From Massilia sp. W12 (lineage in GTDB: Bacteria; Pseudomonadota; Gammaproteobacteria; Burkholderiales; Burkholderiaceae_D): a DNA stretch of 64,000 nt. The notes under the pieces were generated by a model. That model was not told the origin of the DNA, did no database searches, and saw only the letters and a program-made list of their open reading frames with translations. Below, in pieces: positions 10,785 through 21,600 of the stretch. A program made the translations under genes and the position numbers. Position 1 is the first letter of the stretch. Each line of letters opens with the position of its first letter. The stretch is taken from NCBI RefSeq assembly GCF_037300705.1, contig NZ_CP147776.1:4340001-4404000 (forward strand), in the 5' to 3' direction.

Positions 10785-13325
10785 TCAAAAGCGGCGGAAC
10801 ATGGATTCATCCGGCAAGGCCGCCGGCGCCGGGGCCGCGCTGGCGCGCTTGGGTTTGCTGGCGGCTGGCGGCGGCAGGGCGCGCTCTTCTTGCCGTTTTG
10901 CGCTGCCGTCAATCTGGAAGAAGCCGACCAGATCCTGCAATTGTTCCGCCTGCCCCGACATTTCTTCTGCGGTGGCCGCCAGCTCTTCCGAGGCCGAGGC
11001 GTTTTGCTGGGTGACTTGGTTCAATTGACTCATGGCTTGCGAGATTTGCCCCAAACCCAGCGATTGTTCTTCTGAGGCTGCACTGATTTCCTGCACCAGA
11101 TCCGAGGTTTTGCGGATCGAGGGAATCATGGCTTGCAGCAGATTGCCGGCCTGGTCAGACACGGTGACGCTGGATGCGGCCAGTTCGCCGATTTCCTTGG
11201 CGGCGACCTGGCTGCGCTCGGCCAGTTTGCGCACTTCCGCCGCCACCACGGCAAAGCCTTTGCCGTGTTCACCGGCGCGCGCGGCTTCAATCGCGGCATT
11301 CAAGGCCAGCAAATTGGTTTGGTAGGCGATGTCGTCCACAATCCCGATCTTGGCGGCGATTTGTTTCATGGCGTCGGCGGTTTTTTGCACCGCTTCGCCG
11401 CCTTGCACTGCTTCTTGTGAAGATTGCGAGGCCATGCCGTCGGTAATCTTGGCGTTTTCACTGTTTTGCGCCACCGAGGCCGACATTTGCTCAACCGAAG
11501 CGCTGGTGCGCTCAACGCCGGAGGCTTGCTCTGATGCCGCTTGCGACAGGCTTTGCGCAGTGGCGCTGATCTGACCGGCGGCGCCGCTCAAGGCGTCAGC
11601 CGCCTGCCGTACTTCATACATCACCTCTGATAAGCGTTCACTGGTCAGATTGGCGTCGTCTTTCAAAGCGCCGAAGGTGCCGTGATAGTCGCCGTGGATG
11701 CGTTGCGACAAGTCGCCAGCGGCCAGCGCAGACAAGACGCGCGCCACATCGTTCAAGCCCTCTTCCGAGACTTGCAGCAATTGGTTCATTGCGCGCGCCA
11801 TCACGCCGACAAAGCCGCTCTTACCGTTTTCATCAACGCGCTGGGAGAAATCGCCGGCGGCGGCGGCAGTCACCAGATCGGCCAATTCCGTTTCAGCCAG
11901 CACTTCGGCGGTGCGGTCGCCCCACTCCACCACGGTGCCGATGCGCTCGCCCTGGGCCGAGGTGATCGGGTTGGCGATCAGGGAGAAAATGCGCGGGCCG
12001 ACTTTGATTTGCGCGCGGTGCGTGCTGCGCAGACTGCCCAGCAGATTGCGTTGATGGGATGGGTTTTTATGGAATTGGTCAAAACTGGAGCCGATCACCT
12101 TGCTCACATCAAAGCCTGGCAATTGGCTGCGGATATCATTTTGGGCAATGCTCAACATGCTGTGCACCGCCGCATTCATATACACGATTTCACCGTCTTT
12201 ATTGGCGATCATGACATTGGTCGAGCAATTATCGAGCGCCTGCCGGATGCGTGAATTGGTGACGGCGGCGTCAGCCGACCATTGCAGCTGGCTGCGCACC
12301 TCATTCACCGCCTTGCTGATCATCGCTTTCTTGCCCGGCAAATCCTGCATCGGTTTGCTGAAATCGCAATTGGCGTAGGCGGTGACATGTTCAACTACCG
12401 ACATCTTGACGTTGATATGGGCTTGCACCAGATCATTGATGCTGTGCGCCATGGCGGCGAATTCGCCGGCGAAATTGTCAGCTGGAATTTTTTCATCAAT
12501 CCAGCCTTGCTCATGTTTTTCCGCCATTTTCTTTTGCTCAGCGCGGAAATTCTGGATGCTGGTGATCATGGTTTGCAAGGCGCGCATCAAGGAACCGATT
12601 TCATCGCGCGCGCTGGTGTCAAGACTGATGGCGAAGTCGCCTGCCGCCACGCTTTCAGCAGCGTCCACCGCGCGGTCTATCGGGCCGGTGATGGAGCGTG
12701 TGATAAAAAAAGCGCAGGCGGTGGCGAATCCGGCAATCGCCAACACCACCATCCAGATGGTGCGCAAACTGCTTTTGTATGCGGCGTCAAGTTGCTCTTT
12801 TCGTTGTTTGAGTTTCTTTTCCGCGCCTTCCACCAGCTCTTTGGTATGGGTGTTCAATTTATCCAGCGCCGGGCTGGCTGCGCTGAGCGCGATTTGCACC
12901 GCTTTCTCGCGCTCGCCGGCGTCCACTGCATCGATGACTTTTTTGAGTTCTGCGACAAACGCGTCACGCAGCTCTTCCGCTTTTTTCAGCGCGGCTTTTT
13001 CCGCCTCGGTTTCAGCGTGCAGATACAACTCTTTTAACGCGTCGTCGACGGTTTTTTTATTCGCTGCGATACGGTCTTTAATCTGTCCCTGCTTGTCTTT
13101 TTCAACCGCCAGCAATTCAAACAGGCGGCGGCCATTGGCGCGCACGCCGGCTTCCAATTCCACCATATCGGTTGCGCCATCGGAGATTTCGAGGAGCTTA
13201 TTGAAGTCCTGATACTCTTCTTGCATGCTGGCCACGGCATACCAGGCCAAACCCACCATTAAGGCGACGATCAGGGCAAAACCACCGATCATCCTCTGGC
13301 GTATCGTGAAATTATCCAGTTTCAT
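10785..13325 (-). CDS. Methyl-accepting chemotaxis protein with four-helix-bundle sensor
   Basis: This 846-residue receptor has TM1 at [20 protein letters not shown], a periplasmic four-helix-bundle (4HB_MCP-like) domain of about 150 residues, and TM2 at [27 protein letters not shown] ([20 protein letters not shown]), two HAMP-like repeats and the signalling domain with [20 protein letters not shown] follow. The C-terminal tail is [10 protein letters not shown] chose ATG at 13325 because GGAG lies six bases upstream; an upstream in-frame start would run into the end of cheA. The gene follows cheA by 30 bp and shares its cytoplasmic layout with the two other cluster MCPs. Confidence 0.94.
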   Translation of the reverse strand: MKLDNFTIRQRMIGGFALIVALMVGLAWYAVASMQEEYQDFNKLLEISDGATDMVELEAGVRANGRRLFELLAVEKDKQGQIKDRIAANKKTVDDALKELYLHAETEAEKAALKKAEELRDAFVAELKKVIDAVDAGEREKAVQIALSAASPALDKLNTHTKELVEGAEKKLKQRKEQLDAAYKSSLRTIWMVVLAIAGFATACAFFITRSITGPIDRAVDAAESVAAGDFAISLDTSARDEIGSLMRALQTMITSIQNFRAEQKKMAEKHEQGWIDEKIPADNFAGEFAAMAHSINDLVQAHINVKMSVVEHVTAYANCDFSKPMQDLPGKKAMISKAVNEVRSQLQWSADAAVTNSRIRQALDNCSTNVMIANKDGEIVYMNAAVHSMLSIAQNDIRSQLPGFDVSKVIGSSFDQFHKNPSHQRNLLGSLRSTHRAQIKVGPRIFSLIANPITSAQGERIGTVVEWGDRTAEVLAETELADLVTAAAAGDFSQRVDENGKSGFVGVMARAMNQLLQVSEEGLNDVARVLSALAAGDLSQRIHGDYHGTFGALKDDANLTSERLSEVMYEVRQAADALSGAAGQISATAQSLSQAASEQASGVERTSASVEQMSASVAQNSENAKITDGMASQSSQEAVQGGEAVQKTADAMKQIAAKIGIVDDIAYQTNLLALNAAIEAARAGEHGKGFAVVAAEVRKLAERSQVAAKEIGELAASSVTVSDQAGNLLQAMIPSIRKTSDLVQEISAASEEQSLGLGQISQAMSQLNQVTQQNASASEELAATAEEMSGQAEQLQDLVGFFQIDGSAKRQEERALPPPAASKPKRASAAPAPAALPDESMFRRF

Positions 13326-13355
13326 GAGAAACTCCCCCGCTCCTGTTATTTGCAA

Positions 13356-15569
13356 TTAAACCTGCACACCTGCCATCGCTCTTTGCATCTCATCCTGCTC
13401 AGCACGTTCAACCGCCAAGCGGGTCAAGGCCACCACATCCAAAATCAATGCCACTTCGCCGGAACCGAGAACGGTGGAGCCGCTGATGCCGCGCAACTGA
13501 CGGAACAATTTGCCCAGCGGTTTAATCACGGTCTGGTATTCGCCCAGCAATTGATCAACCACCAGCCCGGCCATCATCTCTCCGTTTCTGACCACCACCA
13601 CACTGCGCCGCGCCGGGGCCGGCTCCTCCACTTCAAATACGCGGCGCATATCCAGGAAGGGCAGCACTTCGCCGCGCAAATCGAGCACGCCGGTCCAGGT
13701 GTTGCCCAGGCCGGCCAATTCGCTTTGTTCGGGGTTGATGCATTCGATCACGGAGTGCAGCGGTATGACATAGGAGTTGCGTCCGACTTTGACCAGGAAG
13801 CCATCAATGATGGCCAGGGTCAGCGGCAGCCGGATTTCGATGGTGGAGCCGGCCCCGACTTCAGAGCGCAGCACCACGCTGCCGCGCAGTGCTTCAATGT
13901 TTTTCTTCACCACGTCCATGCCGACGCCGCGCCCGGACAGATTGGTGACTTTTTCGGCGGTGGAAAAGCCCGGCTCGAAAATCAAATTCAATTTGTCCGA
14001 TTCGGACAGGATTTGATTCGGCGCCACCAGGCCGCGTTCTTTGGCCTTGGCTAAAATCTTTTCGCCGTCCAGACCTTTGCCGTCGTCATCGACTTGAATC
14101 ACGATGTGGCCGGAATCGTGGTGGGCCGAGAGTTTCAAGGTGCCATACGGGGCTTTGCCCAATTCTTTGCGCACTTCCGGCATTTCGATGCCATGGTCCA
14201 TGGCGTTGCGCACCAGATGCATCAGGGGGTCGCCGATTTTTTCCACCACGGATTTATCCAGCTCGGTTTCAGCGCCTTCAATTTCGAGATGGATTTCTTT
14301 GCCCAGCTCTGCAGCGGTGTCGCGCACCACGCGGCGGAAGCGGGCGAAGGTTTCGCCGATCTGCACCATGCGCAAGCCCAGCGTGCCATTGCGGATTTCT
14401 TCCACCAGCCCGCTCATTTGCTGGGTGGTCTCAATCATTTGCGGGTCGCGCAGACGTTGCGCCAGCAGATTGGCGCTGGCGCCGCAAATCACCAATTCGC
14501 CTACCAGATTGATCAAGTCATCCAGTTTGTCTGCCGGCACCCGCACAAAGCGCGATTCTTCGCTCTTGCTTTCTTTGGGCCGGCCCTGCTTTTGCAAGGC
14601 AGCGTCGAGCACTTCTGGATGGACTTTCTTTTGCTCGACCAGAATTTCGCCCAGGGATTTGGCGCCGCGCCTGTCGTTTTCCGCTTGCTGTCCCTGTTGC
14701 GCCAGAGCGGCCTCAAGCGCACTCTTGGAGAGCGCGCCGCATTCGACCAGCAATTCGCCCAAATGCGCCTCATCCGGCAATTCGCGCAGCAGGGCGATGA
14801 AGTCGGAAGCGCGCCGGTTGGGCGGAAAAATATGCAGGATGCAGTCTTCGCGCAGAAATTCAAACGCACCGTCGATATCGGCTTTCGGCGCTTCTGTCAG
14901 CAGGCGCACTTCAAAGCCGAGATAGCAGGATTCGGCGTCAAGCGCATCAAGACCTGGCAGGTTTTGATCCACCATGATCACGGTTTTCAATTCGCCCAGC
15001 GTGCTCAAATAGGCGATCACGGAGAGCGGGTCAAAGCCGTTGCGGAAGGTGTTTTCGCCAAAGCGCATCGAGATGTGCCAAACGCCTGCGGCAGCGGCGC
15101 CGCCGCGCTGCGCTGCGCCCTCGTCAGCTTGCTGGGTGACCGCCATTTCGACTTTTTTGCCAAGGTAGCGTCCCAGTTTTTCGAGCGCGACATTGGCCAG
15201 GTTATCCACTTGCGCCAGATCTGCCGGGTCGCTGGTCTTGCTTTCCGCTTCACTCAGCAAGGCGGCGATCACATCGCTTGATTTGAGCAGGACATCGCTC
15301 ATATCAATATCAATCATCAATTCGCCATTGCGCACTTTGTCGAGCACGCTTTCGACCTGATGCGTAAAAGCCACTACGCGATCCAGTCCGAACAAGCCTG
15401 CGGAACCTTTGATAGTGTGGGCGGCGCGGAACAGGGCGTTAATGTTTTCCCGGTCGCTCGGATCACTTTCCAGGGCCAGCAAAGTGTCTTCGATCTGGGT
15501 CAACATATCACGCGATTCGGCGTAAAACGTCGCCAGCGCGTCATCGTACAAACCCTCGTTATTACTCAT
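13356..15569 (-). CDS. cheA: Chemotaxis sensor histidine kinase CheA
   Basis: CheA is the receptor-controlled kinase that phosphorylates CheY and CheB. This 737-residue copy has the P1 Hpt domain (AAHTIKGSAGLFG), a middle region with a GspE-N/MshEN-like stretch (LGELLVECGALSKSALEAAL), dimerisation, an ATPase domain (LVRNAMDHGIE, GRGVGMDVVKKNIEALRG) and a C-terminal CheW-like P5 domain (YVIPLHSVIECINP). ATG at 15569 has GGAG six bases upstream and overlaps the stop of the STAS gene by 8 bp, which implies translational coupling. The MCP gene follows 30 bp later. Confidence 0.96.
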   Translation of the reverse strand: MSNNEGLYDDALATFYAESRDMLTQIEDTLLALESDPSDRENINALFRAAHTIKGSAGLFGLDRVVAFTHQVESVLDKVRNGELMIDIDMSDVLLKSSDVIAALLSEAESKTSDPADLAQVDNLANVALEKLGRYLGKKVEMAVTQQADEGAAQRGGAAAAGVWHISMRFGENTFRNGFDPLSVIAYLSTLGELKTVIMVDQNLPGLDALDAESCYLGFEVRLLTEAPKADIDGAFEFLREDCILHIFPPNRRASDFIALLRELPDEAHLGELLVECGALSKSALEAALAQQGQQAENDRRGAKSLGEILVEQKKVHPEVLDAALQKQGRPKESKSEESRFVRVPADKLDDLINLVGELVICGASANLLAQRLRDPQMIETTQQMSGLVEEIRNGTLGLRMVQIGETFARFRRVVRDTAAELGKEIHLEIEGAETELDKSVVEKIGDPLMHLVRNAMDHGIEMPEVRKELGKAPYGTLKLSAHHDSGHIVIQVDDDGKGLDGEKILAKAKERGLVAPNQILSESDKLNLIFEPGFSTAEKVTNLSGRGVGMDVVKKNIEALRGSVVLRSEVGAGSTIEIRLPLTLAIIDGFLVKVGRNSYVIPLHSVIECINPEQSELAGLGNTWTGVLDLRGEVLPFLDMRRVFEVEEPAPARRSVVVVRNGEMMAGLVVDQLLGEYQTVIKPLGKLFRQLRGISGSTVLGSGEVALILDVVALTRLAVERAEQDEMQRAMAGVQV

Positions 15570-15858
15570 TGCCTGCTCCCGTGACCACAAAGCGGTTGCT
15601 CACGCCATACAACTCCAGCATGTCGAGCAGCGTTTGCTGCAAGCCGCGCAAGTACACCGCGACGCCGAATTCGGACGCGCTTTTGGCCAAGGCCAAGAGT
15701 AATTGCATGCCTGCCCCATCGCACTCTGTCACCGCGCTCATATCCAGCTCCAGGGGTTTGCCATCGTTGCGCGACTCTTGCAATACCTGCAATAAGAGCG
15801 GCTTGAGTTCCGCCGCCTGATAAATCGTAAAGTCGCCTTCCAGACTCAACACAGCCAT
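15562..15858 (-). CDS. Small STAS-domain protein of the chemosensory operon
   Basis: This 98-residue protein is one STAS domain of the anti-sigma-factor-antagonist type: LSLEGDFTIYQAAELKPLLL, then LELDMSAVTECDGAGMQLLL. In canonical antagonists a Ser or Thr after the Asp is phosphorylated; here the position reads CDGAG, so that residue is missing. Homologues occur directly upstream of cheA in other chemosensory clusters, where their role is poorly known. ATG at 15858 follows AGGAGAG; longer readings in the same frame lack a ribosome site. Its last bases overlap the cheA start. Confidence 0.88.
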   Translation of the reverse strand: MAVLSLEGDFTIYQAAELKPLLLQVLQESRNDGKPLELDMSAVTECDGAGMQLLLALAKSASEFGVAVYLRGLQQTLLDMLELYGVSNRFVVTGAGNE

Positions 15859-15980
15859 GATCTCTCCTGCTGACAAAAGAATGCGCCATTCCACCTGCTG
15901 CGGGTAGCGCTTACTTTTTACTGATTCGGGCAAGTCTGACGGATTCTGAGGCAAGGCTTGCGCCGCACAATCAGCCGCGC

Positions 15981-16037
15981 TGCAGCATGATTGCTGCAAT
16001 CACAATACGCGGCCGGAGTGCTGCTGTTTTGCACTCC
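15981..16037. repeat. Two inverted repeats between cheY and the STAS gene
   Basis: Two perfect 7-bp inverted repeats lie in the 231-bp gap. TGCAGCA and TGCTGCA (15981-15987, 15992-15998) are separated by 4 bp. GGAGTGC and GCACTCC (16015-16021, 16031-16037) are separated by 9 bp. Neither is followed by a T-run on the coding strand, so they are not simple terminators. They could affect mRNA processing between cheY and the downstream STAS-cheA genes. The rest of the gap shows no gene. Confidence 0.5.
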
Positions 16038-16089
16038 TTACATTTTGCGGCGTTCAGAGTCGGGGAACGCTGCGGGCGCCAGGCAAAAA

Positions 16090-16467
16090 TCAGGGAAGAA
16101 TCAATTTTTGCACGGCATTCAACATCTGGGTCGGGTTAAATGGTTTGACAATCCAGGCTTTGGCCCCGGCTTTGCGCCCCATGTCCTTCACCTCATCCTG
16201 CCCTTCTGTGGTGAGCATGATCACCGGCACGAATTTATAAGCGGGATCTTTTTTCACCTCGGTGACAAATTCAATCCCGTTCATATTCGGCATATTTACG
16301 TCACTGATGATCAAGTTGACTTTTTTGCCGCCCAAGCCTGCAAGTTTGCTCAGCGCATCGCGGCCGTCTGCGGCTTGAATCACCTCGTATCCCGCGCCGG
16401 TGAGCGCGATATCAACCACCCGCCGCAAGCTGGAAGAGTCATCAACGATCAGAATAGTCTTGGCCAT
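16090..16467 (-). CDS. cheY: Chemotaxis response regulator CheY
   Basis: This 125-residue single-domain receiver is the phosphorylated messenger to the motor or another output. All key residues are present: the acidic pair in ILIVDDSSSLRR, the phospho-Asp in LIISDVNMPNMNG, Thr in MLTTEGQ and Lys in WIVKPFNP. It lies 48 bp behind the short MCP-like gene and about 230 bp ahead of the STAS-cheA genes. It has the normal length and no fused output domain. Confidence 0.95.
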   Translation of the reverse strand: MAKTILIVDDSSSLRRVVDIALTGAGYEVIQAADGRDALSKLAGLGGKKVNLIISDVNMPNMNGIEFVTEVKKDPAYKFVPVIMLTTEGQDEVKDMGRKAGAKAWIVKPFNPTQMLNAVQKLILP

Positions 16468-16515
16468 TTTGTTTCACCTCTGGTTTTACACGTATGCGGC
16501 ATGCCGCCGCCTGCT

Positions 16516-17676
16516 TCAAAAGAATGTCACTTCTGTTTCGGGTTGTGCGGCAGCCGAACTCTTGCGTGAGCCGGGTTCCGCAAAGTGGTTTTCACGTTCG
16601 TCATCCATGGTGTAATGCTGTCCCAAATGATGCAACCATTCTTCGGGCGTGGCAGAGAAAGCTTCACCGCCGCCGACGGATTCCAGCAAACGGTTCATAT
16701 CGCCATCAATCACTTCCAGAATTTGCGAAACGCGATCCTGATATTGCAATGTCACCAGCAGATTTTCAACGTCGCGCCGGATCACCACGCCCTGTTCGCG
16801 CATGCGCTCAGCGGAAGCGCCCAGGTTGCGCACATGCATTAACACATCCTGCACCACATCGCCGGAAGCAACGATGGCGCGCTTATCCTGCTCGGCGGCG
16901 CGGGCGGCGGCGTTGAGTGTGACATCCATCATTTCTGAGATTTGCACCACGCGCTCGGCGATGCGTTTGCCGGTTTCGGCGGAGAGTTGGGACAGTTTGC
17001 GGACTTCGCCGGCGACCACGGCAAAGCCGCGCCCGGCGCTGCCGGCGCGCGCCGCTTCAATCGCGGCATTGATGGCCAGCAAATTGGTATGGGCGGCGAT
17101 CAAGGTGACTTCGCCGGCCATTTCTTTTAAATCCAGGGTGACATTGGAGAGATTGCGCACCGATGAGAGCAATTCATCTTTGCTGTTGATGACTTTTTCC
17201 AGCACATGCACCACCGGCCCCAATTCACGTTCGGCCAGCGTGAGCAGGCTGATGGTCATGTCTTCGTGGCCGGCGTCTTCACGCCCGGACACGCCGCCAA
17301 AGCCGGCCATATCAAATTGCCTGACCATGGAAGAAAAGCTGGTGATTAATTGACTGACCGAGCCTTCGGTCTGGCTTTTCACGGAATCGAGATGGCGCAG
17401 CCAGACCGGCAGCACGGCTTGCAGCAAGGGCGCGAGCGCATCTTCGCTGTGCACGCTCTGCTGCGTCTCCTGTTTTTCCTCTTCGACCCGGGTCAGCTCT
17501 CTGCCGCCAAGCCATGCGGCGACAAAGGCCAGCGTCGTCGCCATCAGCCAGGCGCTGATGGTCCACCCGTTTACCACCGTAAAGAGGGGCAATGCAGCAC
17601 ATAGGGCAATCGCTGCAGCCAGCCCGTAGCGCTGGATGAGGAAGGCCTGCCGCCTTGATTCATGCACGGTACTCAT
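16516..17676 (-). CDS. Short membrane-bound methyl-accepting chemotaxis protein
   Basis: This 386-residue receptor-like protein has two adjacent membrane segments ([20 protein letters not shown] and [16 protein letters not shown]) with almost no periplasmic loop. It therefore has no obvious external sensor. The signalling core reads [20 protein letters not shown] with [15 protein letters not shown], followed by the [14 protein letters not shown] signature of this subfamily. The tail ends TEVTFF. ATG at 17676 has a weak GGGGAT site. It heads the leftward run into cheY. It probably reports an internal signal to the same CheA. Confidence 0.88.
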   Translation of the reverse strand: MSTVHESRRQAFLIQRYGLAAAIALCAALPLFTVVNGWTISAWLMATTLAFVAAWLGGRELTRVEEEKQETQQSVHSEDALAPLLQAVLPVWLRHLDSVKSQTEGSVSQLITSFSSMVRQFDMAGFGGVSGREDAGHEDMTISLLTLAERELGPVVHVLEKVINSKDELLSSVRNLSNVTLDLKEMAGEVTLIAAHTNLLAINAAIEAARAGSAGRGFAVVAGEVRKLSQLSAETGKRIAERVVQISEMMDVTLNAAARAAEQDKRAIVASGDVVQDVLMHVRNLGASAERMREQGVVIRRDVENLLVTLQYQDRVSQILEVIDGDMNRLLESVGGGEAFSATPEEWLHHLGQHYTMDDERENHFAEPGSRKSSAAAQPETEVTFF

Positions 17677-18129
17677 CAACGGACTATCCCCAAAAAAGTG
17701 GAAACCGGTAAAAGCAGCCAGACAACAAGAATCCTGTGCGCAAGCAGAGCTGCCTCCCCTTGCCACACTGCCTTGCACGTCCTCAACAGGGATAGGGGGC
17801 AAGTGCAACACTGCTTCCTGGTCTTACTGCGATCCGGGTGCGCACTGATTTTTTGACGCACGTCGCAACAAGCCTTGCAGCTAATATAGCACTGGCATTG
17901 CAAAGTGTGGTCTTGAATGCTTATTTTTTTGCCTGCTGTGGGTACAGACAAACACTTTCTGTGTCTGCGCGCGAAATTCATTATCAGCTGTACAAGATTT
18001 GTCTTGCGCTTCCGGCGCGCGTTTAAAGTTTTGTGCCAAAGGTGAAAAATGGGGGTATCATGATTTATAGCGACCGCTTGCGGAATGCCTCCCGCTGGCC
18101 GGAACAAACATCCATAACAGGTGACTCAT
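17677..18129. other. Divergent intergenic region between the chemosensory cluster and a response regulator
   Basis: This 453-bp region separates divergent signalling genes, so promoters for both are expected here. Leftwards, an extended -10 motif (TGCTATATT) is read on the minus strand at 17883-17891. Rightwards, TAAAGTTT at 18024-18031 equals the -35 of flagellar sigma-28 promoters, but no matching -10 follows at the right spacing. No gene or RNA is apparent. Confidence 0.5.
17883..17891 (-). promoter_or_regulatory. Candidate extended -10 element for the chemosensory genes
   Basis: TGCTATATT on the minus strand matches the extended -10 form TGnTATAAT in all but one base. It lies about 205 bp upstream of the short MCP gene that heads the leftward cluster. 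No good -35 is visible at 17 bp, which is common for extended -10 promoters. The assignment is tentative. Confidence 0.35.
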
Positions 18130-18537
18130 ATGAGCGGAAATAAACCGATCCGGGTGTTGATCGTTGACGATAACGAATTGACCCGCTCGCTGCTGGGCGT
18201 GATTATGCGCAGCGGCGATTATCAAGTGGTAGGCGAAGCGACCACTGCCAAAGAAGGACTGGAGATGGCGCGCAAGCTGCATCCTGATGTGGTGTTGTTA
18301 GACCACAATATGCCGAATGGCTATGGGGTGGATATCGTGGCCCCTTTGCGCACTTCGCTGCCGAATGCCGTGATTTTGATGGTGACGACGCAAAACGAAA
18401 AGAAAATGATTGATCTCGCTTTGGAACGCGGGGCCAATGGTTTTGTGGTCAAACCATTCAACACCGCCTCAGTATTGGAAACCATGAGATCCTCTACCGG
18501 CAAGTTTGTGATTGCCGCAGCTGCCCGTCTGATCTGA
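18130..18537 (+). CDS. Single-domain response regulator
   Basis: This 135-residue receiver has VLIVDDNELTRSLLG, the phospho-Asp in VVLLDHNMPNGYG, a Thr in MVTTQNE and Lys in FVVKPFNT. A short extension (SSTGKFVIAAAARLI) replaces any DNA-binding domain. ATG at 18130 is preceded by AGGTGA; an upstream in-frame GTG at 18121 overlaps that site. It is divergent from the chemosensory genes and convergent with the hybrid kinase at 18611-21874, 73 bp away. It could be the target of that kinase's Hpt domain, which is inference from position. Confidence 0.9.
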   Translation: MSGNKPIRVLIVDDNELTRSLLGVIMRSGDYQVVGEATTAKEGLEMARKLHPDVVLLDHNMPNGYGVDIVAPLRTSLPNAVILMVTTQNEKKMIDLALERGANGFVVKPFNTASVLETMRSSTGKFVIAAAARLI

Positions 18538-18610
18538 CCAACAGCACATTGCGGCCAAGCCCCCGCCGCGACCTTCCACTTTAATCCAACACATCAAGCA
18601 ATTTGATGCT

Positions 18611-21600
18611 TTATGCAATTTGCTTGCGCACTAATTCCATCACCCGTTTATGCGCCAGCAGCAGTAGCGCCAGCACCGCTTTGCATTGTTCGCTGTCGGC
18701 TTCCTGCGCCGCCTGATTCATAGAGCGGGACAGGGTTTCAAGTTGTTCGGCGCCAACATTGGAGGCGGCCCCGGTCATTTCATGCGCCAATTTTTCGATC
18801 TGCTGTAAATCCATGGTGCTCAGGGCGGCTTTGATTTTATCCATCAAGGCGCTGCTGTTGCGCTGGAATTCCTGCAGCAATTCACGCTCGGCCTGTTTTT
18901 CGTCATCGCAGATTTCCTGCAGCCGCCCCAGATTCAAGACTTGATCTTGCCGCATGCGCGGGGCCGGGTGGGTATGCGCGCTCGCCGCTTCTTCCCTGAC
19001 CTCGGCCCGGACTTCTTCGACGGCCTTGGGATTGGAAAGCCAGCGCGCCAGCGTCATTTCCATCACGACCGGATCGATCGGTTTGGGCAGGTAGTCATCC
19101 ATGCCGCAGGCCAGGCAGCGCTCGCGGTCGCCTTGAATCACATTCGCTGTCATCGCCACCACAATGTGATGCCGCTCGGTGCCCTGCTCGCTGGCGCGCA
19201 ACAGGGTGGTGGCTTCAAAGCCATCCATCACCGGCATCTGGCAATCCATCAGCACCAGGGCATATTTCTTTACTGTCAGCATTTCCAACGCTTCGCGGCC
19301 ATTGCCGGCGACATCGCAGCGATAACCGAATTTGGAAAGCAAGGCCGCACCCAGTTTCTGATTCACGGTATTGTCATCCACCAGCAGAATCAGGGGACGC
19401 TCCTGGGTTGCCGCGCCGCTTTTCAGCACCACAGGCGGAGGCGCCGGCAGCGGGACCGGCGCGGGCGCGCTCAATTGGGCTGGAGGACTGCTCTTGGGCG
19501 GGTTGAGTTGCTGCACAATGGTTTCAAACAATTGCCCCTGGCGCAAAGGCAATTGGACTTTGGCGGGCGGCGCGTGCATATCGTCGGCGCTTTGCGCATC
19601 GCCGCCATCGAGCACCAGCAAAGCCATTTTCGGCGCGACGGCGCGCAAGGCGCCAACCAGGGCGCGCAATTTCATATCCGGGGTGTGGCTGGATAAAATC
19701 GCCAGCTCGTAATTGTTTTCGCTTTGCAAAACTTGCAGCGCTTCGATGCCGGACCGCGCCAAGGCGACAGTCATTTCCCAGGATTGCAAAATCTGCAGCA
19801 GATTCATGCGTTCCTGTTCATTGCCATCGACCAATAAGATGCGGCGTTGCGCCAGTTGGCGCGTATCCAGGCCGCCATCCTGCTTGCCGGGCAACATCGC
19901 CAGCTCAAACCAGAATAAGGAGCCGGCCCCTTCTTTGCTTTCGACGCCGATCATGCCGCCCATCAATTCGACCAGCCGCTTGCAAATCGACAGGCCCAGC
20001 CCGGTGCCGCCGTATTTGCGGCTGAAACTGCCGTCGGCCTGGGTGAAGGGACGGAATAAGCGCGCCAGCACTTCGTCTGACATGCCGATGCCGCTGTCTT
20101 TGACTTCAAAACGGAGCAAAAAGCGCTCCTGTTTCTTTTTCAGCAGCCGCACGCTGACGCGGATTTCACCGGCTTTGGTGAATTTGACGGCGTTGCCGAT
20201 CAAATTGATCATGATCTGGCGCAAACGCCCGGGGTCGCCCATCAAATGCGCAGGAATTTCGGGATCGAGCTGCATTTCCAGGCGCAAGTCTTTTTCGCGC
20301 GCCCTGGCGGCCAGGATTTCCATGCTGGATTCAATCACTTTCGGCAATGACATATCGATTTCTTCGATATCCAGTTTGCCGGCTTCGATTTTGGAAAAAT
20401 CCAGTATGTCGTTGACGATGGTCATCAAGGAGCGGGCGCAATCGCGGATGATTTGCGCATATTCGCGCTGCCCGCTTTCGAGCTGGGTGTCGAGCAATAA
20501 ATCTGTCATGCCGATCACCCCGTTCATCGGGGTGCGGATTTCATGACTCATATTCGACAGGAATTCTGATTTGGCGCGGTTGGCCGCTTCCGCCGCTTCT
20601 TTGGCGTCGCGCAGGTCGGTAATATCGTAAAACCAGCCCATCAGCGCGGTCTGGCCTTCGTATTCAATTTTGGAGTATGACGCAAGCACCCAGAACGGTT
20701 TGCCTTCCAGGGTGGTCATGCACAGTTCGCGATTTTGCACTTTGCCATGCAACTCGATTTCGCGCATGGCTTGCTCATAGTCGGCCAGATTGCGGTAAAA
20801 GCAGGCCACATCAGCTTGCAATACCTGTTCCATCGTGCCTTGGAACATATCCAGAAAACATTGGTTGACGAACACCCGCCGACCATCGTGTAAATGTTTG
20901 ATGGCGACGGCGATCGGGCTGATTTCGAGCAAATGCCGCATGCGCTGCTCGGATTTGAGCACGGTTTCCTGGGCTTTTTTACGCTCGGTGATGTCGGTGT
21001 GAATCGCCACGTATTGATAGGGCTGGCGGCTGGCGTCGAGGAAGGGCACGATGGTGGTGTCCATCCAATATTCGCTGCCGTCTTTGGCGCAGTTGCAGAT
21101 CTCGCCTTGCCAGACCTGCCCACGGGCGATGGTTTGCCACAGCTTGGCGTAAAACTCAGGGGTTTGCCGGCCTGATTTCAGAATTCTGTGATTTTTGCCC
21201 TGCAGTTCCTCGTGGCTGTATTGCGACACTGCGCAAAACTTATCATTGGCGTAGATGATGTCGCCATACTGATCGGTAATCGCCACACTTGAGTGCTGAT
21301 CCAAAGCCAGGGTCAGATTGCTGACTTTGCTTTGCGATTCCGATAGCGCAACCTGACTGTGCACCATCTGCACCAGATTTTCATAGGCGCGCAAAGAGGC
21401 AATCACTACGGTAAACAGTTTTTGTTTGGTGAGTTCTGTCTTGGCTTTGTAGTCGTTGATGTCGTAATCGACGATCACGCGTTGTTCCGGAGCCTGGCCC
21501 GGCTGGCCGGTGCGCAAGACCACGCGCACTAAGTGGTTATCCAATTCTTCGCGGATCTGGCGCGCCAGCACCAGGCCGGCGTCATCGGTTTCCATCACCA

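Noticed and set aside
14094-15281. Long plus-strand open frame opposite cheA
   Set aside because: It is the antisense shadow of a clear CheA; its translation is rich in His/Phe/Gln with no family motif or ribosome site. Similar shadows oppose the MCP genes.
18024-18031. TAAAGTTT, a perfect sigma-28 type -35
   Set aside because: No GCCGATAA-like -10 follows at 10-12 bp; the best alignment matches only half of the bases, so I did not call a flagellar promoter.
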